A stretch of 20,026 nucleotides of DNA from Erysipelotrichaceae bacterium (GTDB lineage: Bacteria; Bacillota_I; Bacilli_A; Erysipelotrichales; Erysipelotrichaceae). The position numbers were made by a program, and so were the translations under genes. The notes beneath the pieces are model-generated. The model was given only the letters and a program-made list of their open reading frames with translations, did no database searches and was not told where the DNA came from. Position 1 is the first letter of the stretch. Each line of letters starts with the position of its first letter. Of the stretch, positions 13,492-20,026 are shown one piece after another. Location of the stretch: the NCBI GenBank assembly GCA_003446295.1, contig DMBB01000299.1, positions 1-20,026 on the forward strand. Direction: 5' to 3'.

Positions 13492-13519
13492 TTGGCAATC
13501 CTGCAGAGAATGTTAAGAT
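13492..13519 (+). promoter_or_regulatory. Extended -10 promoter of the membrane HTH gene
   Basis: TTGGCA (13492-13497), a 16-base spacer and TAAGAT (13514-13519) preceded by TGT form an extended -10 promoter. The predicted start at about 13526 leaves a very short leader, containing GGGGA before ATG 13542. Confidence 0.65.
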
Positions 13520-13541
13520 TTGTTTGGGGATTAAAATTATT

Positions 13542-14759
13542 ATGGACGCCGGTAAAACAGGAAAACTGATACAGACGATACGTACGGAACTCGGAATGCG
13601 GCAGGAAGATCTTGCTGCACAGCTGCATGTATCCCGGTCAACGATCAGCAAATATGAACGCGGCATTGGCTGCCCGGATATATCATTGCTTGAACCATTG
13701 GCAAAAGCACTGCATATTACCGTTACGGAACTGATGAGAGGGGAACGGGAAAAAACTGATCCGGTTCATGAAGAAATACTCAGAGAGACGATTCAGACAG
13801 GCAGCCGGAAGTATCTGAGACAGAATCTGTTTTCATTGTTTCTGACTGCAGGGATGATATTCGGAATTATTCTCTGGCGCAGGCTCTATGGTAACTGGAT
13901 GGCTGCAGAAGTTCTGGTTCCGATTTTCTGCTTATATACTTCTTATCAGGTCTGGAAAGATAATCACAGGAACTGGCTGGTATGGATGATCGTCGCAGGA
14001 GGATTGTTATTGTCTTTCCTGATTGAGCAAAGCTGGCAGGCTGAACAGGCAGAACTCAGAAGGATGTCATCCTGGAATGCAAAATCATTTCATATTAATT
14101 CTGATCGATCGATCTCCGGGTACGGCTTCACTGTAGATGATGGGTTGTCTGTCTATTTCTTTGAAAACATTCTGACACCCGACGGTCTGCACAATGAATA
14201 TGAGATCCGGGATTACAGTCATATGCTGAGTGAATACGGTATCATAACCGGAACATTTTCTCGGATCGGTGCAGCAGAAATACAGCTGAACTGCCCGGTG
14301 CTTGGAAACCCGATCGCCATCAGGCAGACGGATGGATTAAAACTGATATATGAGCAGGATGAAGTGATTCGCACGATTGATCTGCTTAACATGGATCCTC
14401 CGGTCTATGCGGAAGTCACAGGGATGAAAAGAGAACCATTGGAGTACAGAGACTATGTTCCGCAGAATATTCTGTACGGAATTGTACGGGAAAAATCTGA
14501 AGATGAGATCCTGGTGGAAGAATGCAATGAACATGGGAAGGACCTGACCGGAAGAATGATCAGAGTACCTCTGATTATCAACGTTAAGGTTGATGACCCG
14601 CCTGAAGGAATCAGCTATCCGGCAGAAGGAGTCAGACTGGGAATTGCCTATACTGAGTGTTCTTTGGGAGAATTTGTATCGGTGCGTTATGACAAATTGT
14701 CATCTGATCAAGTTCCGCAGGCACTTGGTGCGTATGATATTCGTCTTTACGGCGAATGA
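13542..14759 (+). CDS. Membrane-anchored Cro/CI-type HTH transcriptional regulator
   Basis: A 405-residue protein. Residues 7-66 form an XRE/Cro-CI helix-turn-helix ('LIQTIRTELGMRQEDLAAQLHVSRSTISKYERGIGCPDISLLEPLAKAL'). Three hydrophobic segments follow at about 94-112, 120-136 and 145-161, and then a C-terminal domain of about 240 residues with beta-strand character and many acidic residues. With the DNA-binding part inside, three crossings would put the C-terminal domain outside, where it could sense an envelope signal. This is a one-component membrane regulator; its ligand and targets are not known. The ATG is chosen by position after the extended -10 promoter; a TTG at 13524 in frame would precede the likely transcription start. 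A palindrome before the promoter may be its operator. The sigma factor gene starts 117 bases downstream. Confidence 0.82.
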   Translation: MDAGKTGKLIQTIRTELGMRQEDLAAQLHVSRSTISKYERGIGCPDISLLEPLAKALHITVTELMRGEREKTDPVHEEILRETIQTGSRKYLRQNLFSLFLTAGMIFGIILWRRLYGNWMAAEVLVPIFCLYTSYQVWKDNHRNWLVWMIVAGGLLLSFLIEQSWQAEQAELRRMSSWNAKSFHINSDRSISGYGFTVDDGLSVYFFENILTPDGLHNEYEIRDYSHMLSEYGIITGTFSRIGAAEIQLNCPVLGNPIAIRQTDGLKLIYEQDEVIRTIDLLNMDPPVYAEVTGMKREPLEYRDYVPQNILYGIVREKSEDEILVEECNEHGKDLTGRMIRVPLIINVKVDDPPEGISYPAEGVRLGIAYTECSLGEFVSVRYDKLSSDQVPQALGAYDIRLYGE

Positions 14760-14876
14760 GGCAGTGAAACGATCTGGATAGAAATACTGAATGATACTGC
14801 TGGAAAAATTGTTTTTTTGAGGTTTTTTTGTAATATTTCTGATTCTCTGCGTTCTATTTACGGAAGGGGGAAAGAT

Positions 14877-15377
14877 ATGAAGACTGATGCATTGCTTGAA
14901 GCATACAGACTATATCATGATCCCCTTTTTCTGTACGCGCTCTCACTGACACACAGTCCTCAGGATGCGGATGATCTGGTTTCGGAAACATTTGTCAGAG
15001 CACTGGTGTCATTTGACGGCAGCGGAAATCTGCGCTCATGGCTGTACAAGGTGCTGAAAAACTGTTTTACGGATGAATGGCGGAGAAAGAAATATCTTGT
15101 TCATCCAGACCGGCTGTTTCTGGAACAGATTGAAGACAACCGGTTTGAAGTGGAGAGACTTGCAGAACAATATGACGAACAGAGACGATGGCTCTACGCG
15201 AAGATCTATACGCTGAAACCGCTGGAAAGGGATGTGATCCTGCTTTCAATGACATCCGGTATGGATGATAAATCAATTGCAGGACTGCTGAATATCACCG
15301 AAGAGAATCTGAGAGTCATACGGTTCCGTACAAAAGAAAAATTGAAAAAGATGGCAGAAAAGGAAGGGGTCAGATAA
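14877..15377 (+). CDS. ECF-like sigma-70 family RNA polymerase sigma factor
   Basis: A 166-residue two-domain sigma factor. Region 2 is 'LYHDPLFLYALSLTHSPQDADDLVSETFVRALVSFDGSGNLRSWLYKVLKNCFTDEWRRKK' (about 12-72), with the DADDLVSETF core typical of ECF region 2.2. Region 4 is 'LKPLERDVILLSMTSGMDDKSIAGLLNITEENLRVIRFRTKEKLKKM' (about 113-159), ending in the DNA-recognition helix. Length and absence of regions 1 and 3 fit group IV sigma factors. The ATG at 14877 follows a strong GGAAGGGGG site. Its TAA stop shares a base with the ATG of the next gene, so translation of the two is coupled, the normal arrangement for a sigma and its membrane-bound regulator. Target promoters cannot be told from this window. 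Confidence 0.9.
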   Translation: MKTDALLEAYRLYHDPLFLYALSLTHSPQDADDLVSETFVRALVSFDGSGNLRSWLYKVLKNCFTDEWRRKKYLVHPDRLFLEQIEDNRFEVERLAEQYDEQRRWLYAKIYTLKPLERDVILLSMTSGMDDKSIAGLLNITEENLRVIRFRTKEKLKKMAEKEGVR

Positions 15378-16489
15378 TGGAAAACAGAATTGATGACATG
15401 CTGGAAGAAAGAACTGCAGCAGATGAAGCATACGAGAAAAAGGTAAATTCCGAGATCAGGTCAGGCATGATCAGAACCATATACAGCAGAGTGCTCATTG
15501 TATTCCTGGCAATTACGCTGATCAGTATGGGCGGATATTCTGCATATCTTACGTACAGGGAATCTCATGCATTCCATCTGGATCAGTTTGAAAGTCTGGC
15601 GGATACAGAAGCGATCCCTGATGAAGCAGCAAGATCAGAAGTGAACACATCATTCCTGATTCAGTGCTATTACGAAATCACCCGGCCGGGATATTACATT
15701 TATTCCGCCGGAACAGATCAGGCAGTACAGGAATCTTATGAAACCTACCGGATGGAACAATTGAAGCTTGTTCATTATTTCAGAACAAACAAAGAACTCC
15801 GTTCTTCTTCCGTCATTGACTCTGTACATGTGACCCGTTTTCAGGATGGAGAGTATTACTCTGCTTATGAAGGTGATTTCTGGCTGGAAGAAGAGCCGTA
15901 TTCCTGGTGGGGAGACACAGACGAATACAAGGATATTGTCAAACGGAGTATTCCGTCTCCGACAGATGAACTGAGTGATCTGCCTGATTCGGCGTCGGCA
16001 GAACTTGAATTTCTGTTCAAAGAGGATATGAGCGTGGAGGAAATGCTCGCATTTGCAAAGGAGTATCCTGAATCGGAAGTCCTGTTCGCACTGACCGGGA
16101 TATCTGATGATGGATATACGCCTGAAGGCTTCAGCTTGCTGTTTGGATCCTGCAATATGGCATTTTCCAAAGAAGCAATGAATAAATATCCGATGGTCGG
16201 CATGACAAGCGATTTAACGATGAGCAATGCAGTACCGAAGTATACGGCGGAAGACTATGTAACGCATTACAAGTCAGTTCTTTCATTGCTGATCAGCAAT
16301 CGTTTTGGATATCCATATGAAATTGAACAATGGCAGAAAAGACTGGATGAACTTGAAAAGGGAGAAGAACTTCATGTTAAGGGAATCAGGATCATTTCTT
16401 CCAAAAGTGATGCTCTGAATCTGACACAGGATGAAAGGATACAGGATCTTCACATTCTGGATATGAAAATGAACAGGTTTGATAATTAG
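15377..16489 (+). CDS. Single-pass membrane regulator of the adjacent sigma factor (anti-sigma-like)
   Basis: A 370-residue protein: a short charged cytoplasmic N-terminus (about 1-37), one membrane segment (about 38-57, 'VLIVFLAITLISMGGYSAYLTY') and a large outer domain of about 310 residues. This layout, and the position directly after an ECF-like sigma gene with a TAATG overlap, fits the sigma factor regulator (Sigma_reg_N/C) families known from Bacillota. The outer part contains 'MSVEEMLAFAKEYPESEVLFALTGISDDGYTPEGFSLLFGSC', plausible for the Sigma_reg_C domain. The inferred role is to hold the sigma factor inactive at the membrane until a signal is sensed. No zinc-binding HxxxCxxC anti-sigma motif is present. 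Co-transcribed with the sigma gene. Confidence 0.78.
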   Translation: MENRIDDMLEERTAADEAYEKKVNSEIRSGMIRTIYSRVLIVFLAITLISMGGYSAYLTYRESHAFHLDQFESLADTEAIPDEAARSEVNTSFLIQCYYEITRPGYYIYSAGTDQAVQESYETYRMEQLKLVHYFRTNKELRSSSVIDSVHVTRFQDGEYYSAYEGDFWLEEEPYSWWGDTDEYKDIVKRSIPSPTDELSDLPDSASAELEFLFKEDMSVEEMLAFAKEYPESEVLFALTGISDDGYTPEGFSLLFGSCNMAFSKEAMNKYPMVGMTSDLTMSNAVPKYTAEDYVTHYKSVLSLLISNRFGYPYEIEQWQKRLDELEKGEELHVKGIRIISSKSDALNLTQDERIQDLHILDMKMNRFDN

Positions 16490-16499
16490 ATAATACCTG

Positions 16500-16528
16500 A
16501 TGGCAGTAAGCTGCAAGTTCGTTATAAT
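16500..16528 (+). promoter_or_regulatory. Promoter of the blaI-like operon
   Basis: ATGGCA (16500-16505), a 17-base spacer and TATAAT (16523-16528) form the promoter. The predicted start near 16535 lies inside the operator immediately downstream, so a bound repressor would block initiation or clearance. Confidence 0.6.
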
Positions 16529-16530
16529 TT

Positions 16531-16549
16531 GTTCGACAGGATGTAGAAT
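16531..16549. promoter_or_regulatory. BlaI-type operator before the repressor gene
   Basis: GTTCGACA-GGA-TGTAGAAT: the right arm is identical to that of the perfect operator at 18861-18879 and the left arm matches it at six of eight bases. The core ACA-N3-TGTA resembles the TACA/TGTA half-sites of BlaI and MecI operators. It covers the expected transcription start and the Shine-Dalgarno region, ending three bases before the ATG. Confidence 0.7.
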
Positions 16550-16552
16550 AAT

Positions 16553-16915
16553 ATGAAGCCATTAAGTGCAGCAGAACTGAAAATAGCGGAAAAAATCTGG
16601 CTGAAACAGGGAATTTCAGCCACCGCACTTTATACGGAATGCGTAGAAGAATACGGATGGAAAAAATCCACTTTCTATACGCTGCTGAAAAGGATGAGAG
16701 AGAAAGACCTTCTGGGTGATTCCATGACAGAACTGCGCATGAAAATCTCAGAATCCGAATATGAGCAAAGAAAACTATCAGGTATTATTTCGCAGGACTT
16801 TCATGGGTCGCTCCCATCATTTATCAGTGCTTACGTAAAAGAGAATAAACTGTCTGAAAATGACAGGAAAGAATTGATCGATCTTCTTGAGGGCCTGAAA
16901 GAGTCAGAATCATGA
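16553..16915 (+). CDS. BlaI/MecI family transcriptional repressor
   Basis: A 120-residue winged-helix repressor. 'LSAAELKIAEKIWLKQGISATALYTECVEEYGWKKSTFYTLLKRMREKDLLG' (about 4-55) is the BlaI DNA-binding domain, with 'KSTFYTLLKRM' as recognition helix; BlaI proteins carry the same 'W..STVYTLLKRL' pattern. The short C-terminal part ('ENKLSENDRKELIDLLEGLK') is the dimerisation helix region. It should repress its own operon through the operator at 16531-16549 and probably the C39-like gene through the site at 18861-18879. Its stop overlaps the start of the BlaR1-like gene (ATGA), so the two are translated together. In BlaI/BlaR1 systems, activation of the membrane protease leads to repressor cleavage. 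Confidence 0.92.
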   Translation: MKPLSAAELKIAEKIWLKQGISATALYTECVEEYGWKKSTFYTLLKRMREKDLLGDSMTELRMKISESEYEQRKLSGIISQDFHGSLPSFISAYVKENKLSENDRKELIDLLEGLKESES

Positions 16916-18237
16916 TGGTTCAGATACTGGCAAAAATGAGTGTGAGCGGAACTCTGTGTCTGATTGCTGTCATACTGCTGCGGCAGTTTATGAGAAAGAC
17001 CAGACACAGAGATTTCATGGTGCTCTGGACGGCTGTAATGATGGCTTACTGCATTCCGTTCAGCGTTTCTGTAAAATCAGATCATCCGGTAACACAGGCA
17101 GTTCAAAGAGCAGAACAGGAAATCGGAAGTACAGTCTATGCTGCAGTGACCGAAAGCTCTGTGATGTCCGCAAATGATCTTCTGCTGATCCTGAAGTATA
17201 TCTATATCCTGACTTTCTTGCTATTGCTGGCGCTTTATATATATCGGTATCACCGGTTTTCTGAATTGCTTGCAGAGTCAGTGCCGGACAAAAGAAGCGG
17301 GATCTATTTTTCAGACGTGATTCCAGGTCCATGCTGCAGCGGTATCTTTTCCCCGCGATGCTATCTTCCCTATGGGATGAGCGAGTCAGAGATCAGATAT
17401 ATTCTGATGCATGAAAAGATCCATGCTGCATATCATGATCCGCTGCTTTTGCTGAGCGGAAGACTGGTCTGTATTCTGCACTGGTATAATCCGTTTGTTT
17501 ATCTTGCATACCATCTGATGGAAACAGATATGGAAATGCGCTGTGATGAGATCGCATCTGTTCAGCTTGATGTGACAGAACAGAAAGAATATGCGAAAGC
17601 ACTGGCGGTATATGCCTTGAAGCATTCTGTGCTTCCTGTAAGTTCATTTTTTTCGGAAAGCGGGTTGACAGTCAGACGTGTGAAAAACCTGCTGAAGTTA
17701 TCGGAAAAGAAGGATCGCAGAATCATCTGTATTCTTTGCACCGTACTGCTGTGCGCCTTTTCTGCGGTGCGTGTGGAATGTGCCAACAGATTCCTTATAT
17801 ATCCTTTACGCCCGGGAATGTATCTGCCATTACCGGCAGATACAGGCAAACTGCAGAGCAGTGTTGTCATTAATGAGACATTTGAGCTGTCTCTCTCTTC
17901 AGAACTGCCTGAGAATCTCAGAGTGATTCAGGGAGAGACAGACGGTGTATCCGGTTATTTCGGACTGATCCTGGAAGATCCTTTGTATAAAGATGAAAAT
18001 CATAATTATCTGCCCTATATTACCCTGCGCATGTACCGGTGGAGCTTCGAATCACCTGATATCCATATTGATAAGGGTGTAAAGGGTTTGAATGGCGAAA
18101 CAATATATATCTGGCAGGATGACAGTCTATTGAAAGAAGGACTTCCCCTGAAACATTATCCTGAATGGTACCTGTCGGAAACAGTTCGCGGCGGAAGAAG
18201 CATCAGTGAGTATCTGGATAATGTATTTTCATTCTGA
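16912..18237 (+). CDS. BlaR1/MecR1-like M56 family membrane metalloprotease with a non-standard sensor domain
   Basis: A 441-residue membrane protein. Hydrophobic segments lie at about 7-26, 36-53, 90-111 and 269-287. The cytoplasmic M56 protease domain has zinc motif HEKIH (167-171: 'ILMHEKIHAAYHDPLL') and the downstream 'HWYNPFVYLAYHLMETDMEMRCDEIAS' (190-216) with the acidic ligands, as in BlaR1. After the last membrane segment comes an outer domain of about 150 residues (288-441). It has no SxxK, YGN-like or KTG motif and is far shorter than the beta-lactam-binding domain of true BlaR1 proteins (about 600 residues in total). It should therefore sense something other than beta-lactams by that mechanism. 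It overlaps blaI by four bases (an alternative ATG is at 16915) and is followed 13 bases later by a lipoprotein gene. Confidence 0.9.
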   Translation: MMVQILAKMSVSGTLCLIAVILLRQFMRKTRHRDFMVLWTAVMMAYCIPFSVSVKSDHPVTQAVQRAEQEIGSTVYAAVTESSVMSANDLLLILKYIYILTFLLLLALYIYRYHRFSELLAESVPDKRSGIYFSDVIPGPCCSGIFSPRCYLPYGMSESEIRYILMHEKIHAAYHDPLLLLSGRLVCILHWYNPFVYLAYHLMETDMEMRCDEIASVQLDVTEQKEYAKALAVYALKHSVLPVSSFFSESGLTVRRVKNLLKLSEKKDRRIICILCTVLLCAFSAVRVECANRFLIYPLRPGMYLPLPADTGKLQSSVVINETFELSLSSELPENLRVIQGETDGVSGYFGLILEDPLYKDENHNYLPYITLRMYRWSFESPDIHIDKGVKGLNGETIYIWQDDSLLKEGLPLKHYPEWYLSETVRGGRSISEYLDNVFSF

Positions 18238-18250
18238 ATGGAAGGCCAAT

Positions 18251-18850
18251 ATGAAGCGAGTGATCTTTCTGATTGCCTGCATATTTACTGCGGGCTGTAT
18301 TTCCGGATCAAAGACGGATCCTGTTAAACCTTATTACGATGACAGTGTAATAACGCGTATCGATGCAGATTATTTTAAAGAAGACAGTCTGATGCAGGAG
18401 ATAGCTGCAGATACGGAAGAACGGCAGGATGGATTTACTTATTTTACTGTCCGGATAAATGATGAAGAAGTGGAATTCGGTATCAGGACTGAATTGCCGG
18501 ATCTGTACCCGAAGATCTCCGTCGGAGAGAACCAGCTGTTATTGCGCTTCCTGTTTCGTAATGACTGGGTCTATGCTCCGATTCCGGCACAGCGTTACTG
18601 TATCCGATGGATGAGCCGGAACTATGCATCATATGACGGAATGGAATTTGTATCATATTGCATACAAAAGACCGGAACGGATATGCCGAAAGGCTATATT
18701 GAATATCAGAACAACGGAAAATGGAGCCTTTCAGGAGGAACACTGCTCAGCGGAACGCCGGGCTTTTTCGGCAGTGATGCATCCGAAACAGAAAAGGAAA
18801 GCACACAATACCTGCTTGATCTAGGCCAGCTGGTTATTCTTTCAGATTAA
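18251..18850 (+). CDS. Lipoprotein of unknown function in the blaI/blaR-like operon
   Basis: A 199-residue predicted lipoprotein with lipobox FTAGC (Cys16) after a basic, hydrophobic signal peptide. The ATG at 18251 has GGAAGG just upstream; a longer in-frame start at 18206 would overlap the BlaR-like gene and lacks a signal-peptide start. The mature part is acidic near its N-terminus ('DADYFKEDSLMQEIAADTEERQDGFTYFTVRINDEEVEFGI') and appears beta-rich. I do not recognise the family. It lies 13 bases after the BlaR1-like gene, so it is probably the third gene of the operon. It may be a ligand-binding accessory to the sensor or an effector; neither is shown by sequence. Confidence 0.8.
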   Translation: MKRVIFLIACIFTAGCISGSKTDPVKPYYDDSVITRIDADYFKEDSLMQEIAADTEERQDGFTYFTVRINDEEVEFGIRTELPDLYPKISVGENQLLLRFLFRNDWVYAPIPAQRYCIRWMSRNYASYDGMEFVSYCIQKTGTDMPKGYIEYQNNGKWSLSGGTLLSGTPGFFGSDASETEKESTQYLLDLGQLVILSD

Positions 18851-18860
18851 GTGCGCAATC

Positions 18861-18879
18861 ATTCTACATGTTGTAGAAT
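18861..18879. promoter_or_regulatory. BlaI-type operator before the C39-like lipoprotein gene
   Basis: ATTCTACA-TGT-TGTAGAAT is a perfect 8-bp dyad with a three-base centre, containing TACA and TGTA half-sites like known BlaI/MecI operators. Its right arm is identical to the operator before the repressor gene. The right arm also contains TAGAAT (18874-18879), which may serve as a -10 box, though no good -35 is visible. Confidence 0.75.
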
Positions 18880-18920
18880 AAAAGGTGTTAACAATTCGTC
18901 ATAGTCTGGAGGGCATTACT

Positions 18921-19964
18921 ATGAAGCGTATTGTGATGCTGTTGATTGCGGCATTCATGTTTGCCGGATGCAAGAAAGAGAAAATATATTGTACTGTTTC
19001 CTTTGATACAAGAGGCGGGGATACATTGGACTCCCTGATGATTGAAAAGGATGATGCGGTTTCTGTTCCCGATCCTGTCAGGGAGGGATACACGTTTACC
19101 GGCTGGTACTCATCTCCGGATCTGAGCAGAGGATGGATCAATGGAACAACTGTTGATGAAGATATGACATTGTATGCCTCCTGGAAGATTCAGACCAGAA
19201 CTCTGACGTTAGTCACACAAAGTGATCTGGGAGAAAGTGAACCGAAACTATTAGACTACGGATCTGTATTCCTGCTGGATTTTGTTCCATACAGGGAGAA
19301 CTATGAATTCCTGGGGTGGTACACTGATGAATCCTGCACAGTTCCTTATGATGATGAGATTCCGGTAACCGAAGATATTACCGTATATGCTGGATGGAGA
19401 GAACTGATCCATATTGAACTGGAAGTACCGGAGTTTATTGATCAGAATGCATATGGAGCACCGAAGGGATGTGAGGGAGCAGCATTGCTGATGGCTTTAA
19501 AAATGACAGGGCACGTATCAGGATGGGATTATTACTCGTTTATGAACACTATGCCGTATTCACCTGATGCATCGCCATATAAAGGATTTGCCGGAAGTCC
19601 ATGGAAAGATACTGATTACATTGATGCCATGATGCCGGAACCGACAGAAACCTGGGCAAAACAGTTTGCTGAAGCGAAGGATATTTCAGGATGCAGCACG
19701 GATGACCTGGTTGACTGCCTGCAGAACGGCCATCCGGTCATCATCTGGACAAGTATCCATTTTATGCCCAGTCAGCTGACATATTATGAATGGGGCACAT
19801 ATAAATCCAATAATCATGTCATGACTCTGATCGGTTATGATGAGAAACGAAACGAGTTTAAAATTGCAGATCCTGCAGGATGGAACGATGGCATCTACTG
19901 GGTAACATACCAACAGTTTGTGAACTCATGGGAGTGTTATCGCGGTGCAGTAGAGGTATGGTAA
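18921..19964 (+). CDS. Lipoprotein with InlB-type repeats and C39-like cysteine protease domain
   Basis: A 347-residue predicted lipoprotein. The signal peptide has lipobox FAGC with Cys17. Two InlB B-repeat (Listeria-Bacteroides repeat) modules follow at about 23-90 and 93-161, each ending in 'YTFTGWYSSPDLS...DMTLYASW' or 'YEFLGWYTDESCT...DITVYAGW'. The C-terminal part (about 166-347) resembles the C39-like peptidase family (Peptidase_C39_2): Cys184 in 'GAPKGCEGAALLMALKMTG' as nucleophile, His299 in 'NNHVMTLIGYDE' and Asp317 in 'FKIADPAG'. It would be an extracytoplasmic protease or transpeptidase-like enzyme tethered to the membrane and reaching into the wall through its repeats; its substrate is unknown. 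The ATG has GGAGGG seven bases upstream; an in-frame GTG at 18885 has no such site. An operator matching the BlaI site lies 41 bases before it. Confidence 0.85.
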   Translation: MKRIVMLLIAAFMFAGCKKEKIYCTVSFDTRGGDTLDSLMIEKDDAVSVPDPVREGYTFTGWYSSPDLSRGWINGTTVDEDMTLYASWKIQTRTLTLVTQSDLGESEPKLLDYGSVFLLDFVPYRENYEFLGWYTDESCTVPYDDEIPVTEDITVYAGWRELIHIELEVPEFIDQNAYGAPKGCEGAALLMALKMTGHVSGWDYYSFMNTMPYSPDASPYKGFAGSPWKDTDYIDAMMPEPTETWAKQFAEAKDISGCSTDDLVDCLQNGHPVIIWTSIHFMPSQLTYYEWGTYKSNNHVMTLIGYDEKRNEFKIADPAGWNDGIYWVTYQQFVNSWECYRGAVEVW

Positions 19965-20026
19965 AATGCAGCTCAATTTCCGGACTGCAGAGCGTACTGG
20001 CATGGAAAGAACAAAGCAGTGTCATG

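Larger units (their letters stand above)
13110..13541. other. 430-base stretch without a clear gene; possible small structured RNA
   Basis: No convincing protein gene is visible. It holds a promoter-like TTGACA (13122-13127) with TATTTG (13145-13150), 17 bases apart. Interleaved inverted repeats lie at 13169-13214: ACGAGA/TCTCGT, CCAGTC/GACTGG and CTGAC/GTCAG. A tiny open frame, MNKVYKRRRYK (13268-13303), has AGGTGA at a good distance. A good terminator lies at 13423-13446. A transcript of about 290 bases between promoter and terminator would be an RNA of unknown role. The last part holds the promoter of the next gene. Confidence 0.45.

Noticed and set aside
19966..20026. Possible start of another gene at the right edge (ATG at 19966, frame open to the end)
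   Set aside because: Only about 20 codons are visible, with a weak AGAGG upstream and no recognisable sequence; too short to call.
1..20026. CRISPR arrays, insertion sequences or prophage genes
   Set aside because: No regularly spaced repeats, transposase or phage structural genes were seen anywhere in the window.

Overview
The window looks like chromosomal DNA of a low-to-mid GC Gram-positive (Bacillota). The signs are a methionine-type T-box leader, a CIRCE/HrcA operator, sigma-A-like promoters, purine-rich Shine-Dalgarno sites, several lipoproteins with a short lipobox, and a tRNA-His that does not encode its CCA end. A gut-associated Erysipelotrichia- or Clostridia-like anaerobe fits, helped by an anaerobic sulfatase-maturase-like radical SAM enzyme, but this placement is inference.

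Region 1 (1-4650): the 3' end of a Cof-type HAD phosphatase, then a T-box leader and the methionine ABC importer metQ-metN-metI. A terminator follows metI, and its descending arm doubles as the ribosome-binding site of an orphan CpaB/SAF-domain protein. A small DUF1622-like membrane protein ends at a bidirectional terminator.

Region 2 (4644-8890): on the minus strand, a dienelactone-hydrolase-like gene followed by a radical SAM/SPASM maturase. A divergently transcribed GNAT acetyltransferase shares their promoter region and may be leaderless. A minus-strand Hsp20 gene lies under a near-consensus CIRCE operator. A plus-strand lipoprotein with an internally duplicated domain follows.

Region 3 (8890-11540): an unrecognised 321-residue protein closely followed by the CCA-adding enzyme gene, then tRNA-His with its own promoter and terminator.

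Region 4 (11540-13540): an AlbA_2/ATPase/winged-helix regulator with a 12-bp inverted repeat over its presumed promoter, then about 430 bases without a clear gene that could encode a small structured RNA.

Region 5 (13540-20026): three consecutive membrane-signalling modules. They are (a) a Cro/CI-type HTH protein with three membrane segments and a large C-terminal domain, (b) an ECF-like sigma factor translationally coupled to a single-pass membrane regulator, and (c) a BlaI-type repressor overlapping a BlaR1-type M56 metalloprotease that lacks the usual beta-lactam-binding domain, followed by a lipoprotein. An almost identical operator occurs before blaI and before the next gene, a lipoprotein with InlB-type repeats and a C39-like cysteine protease domain. 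This suggests a BlaI/BlaR1-type circuit turned to a non-beta-lactam signal and a surface protease; it is the most interesting part of the window.
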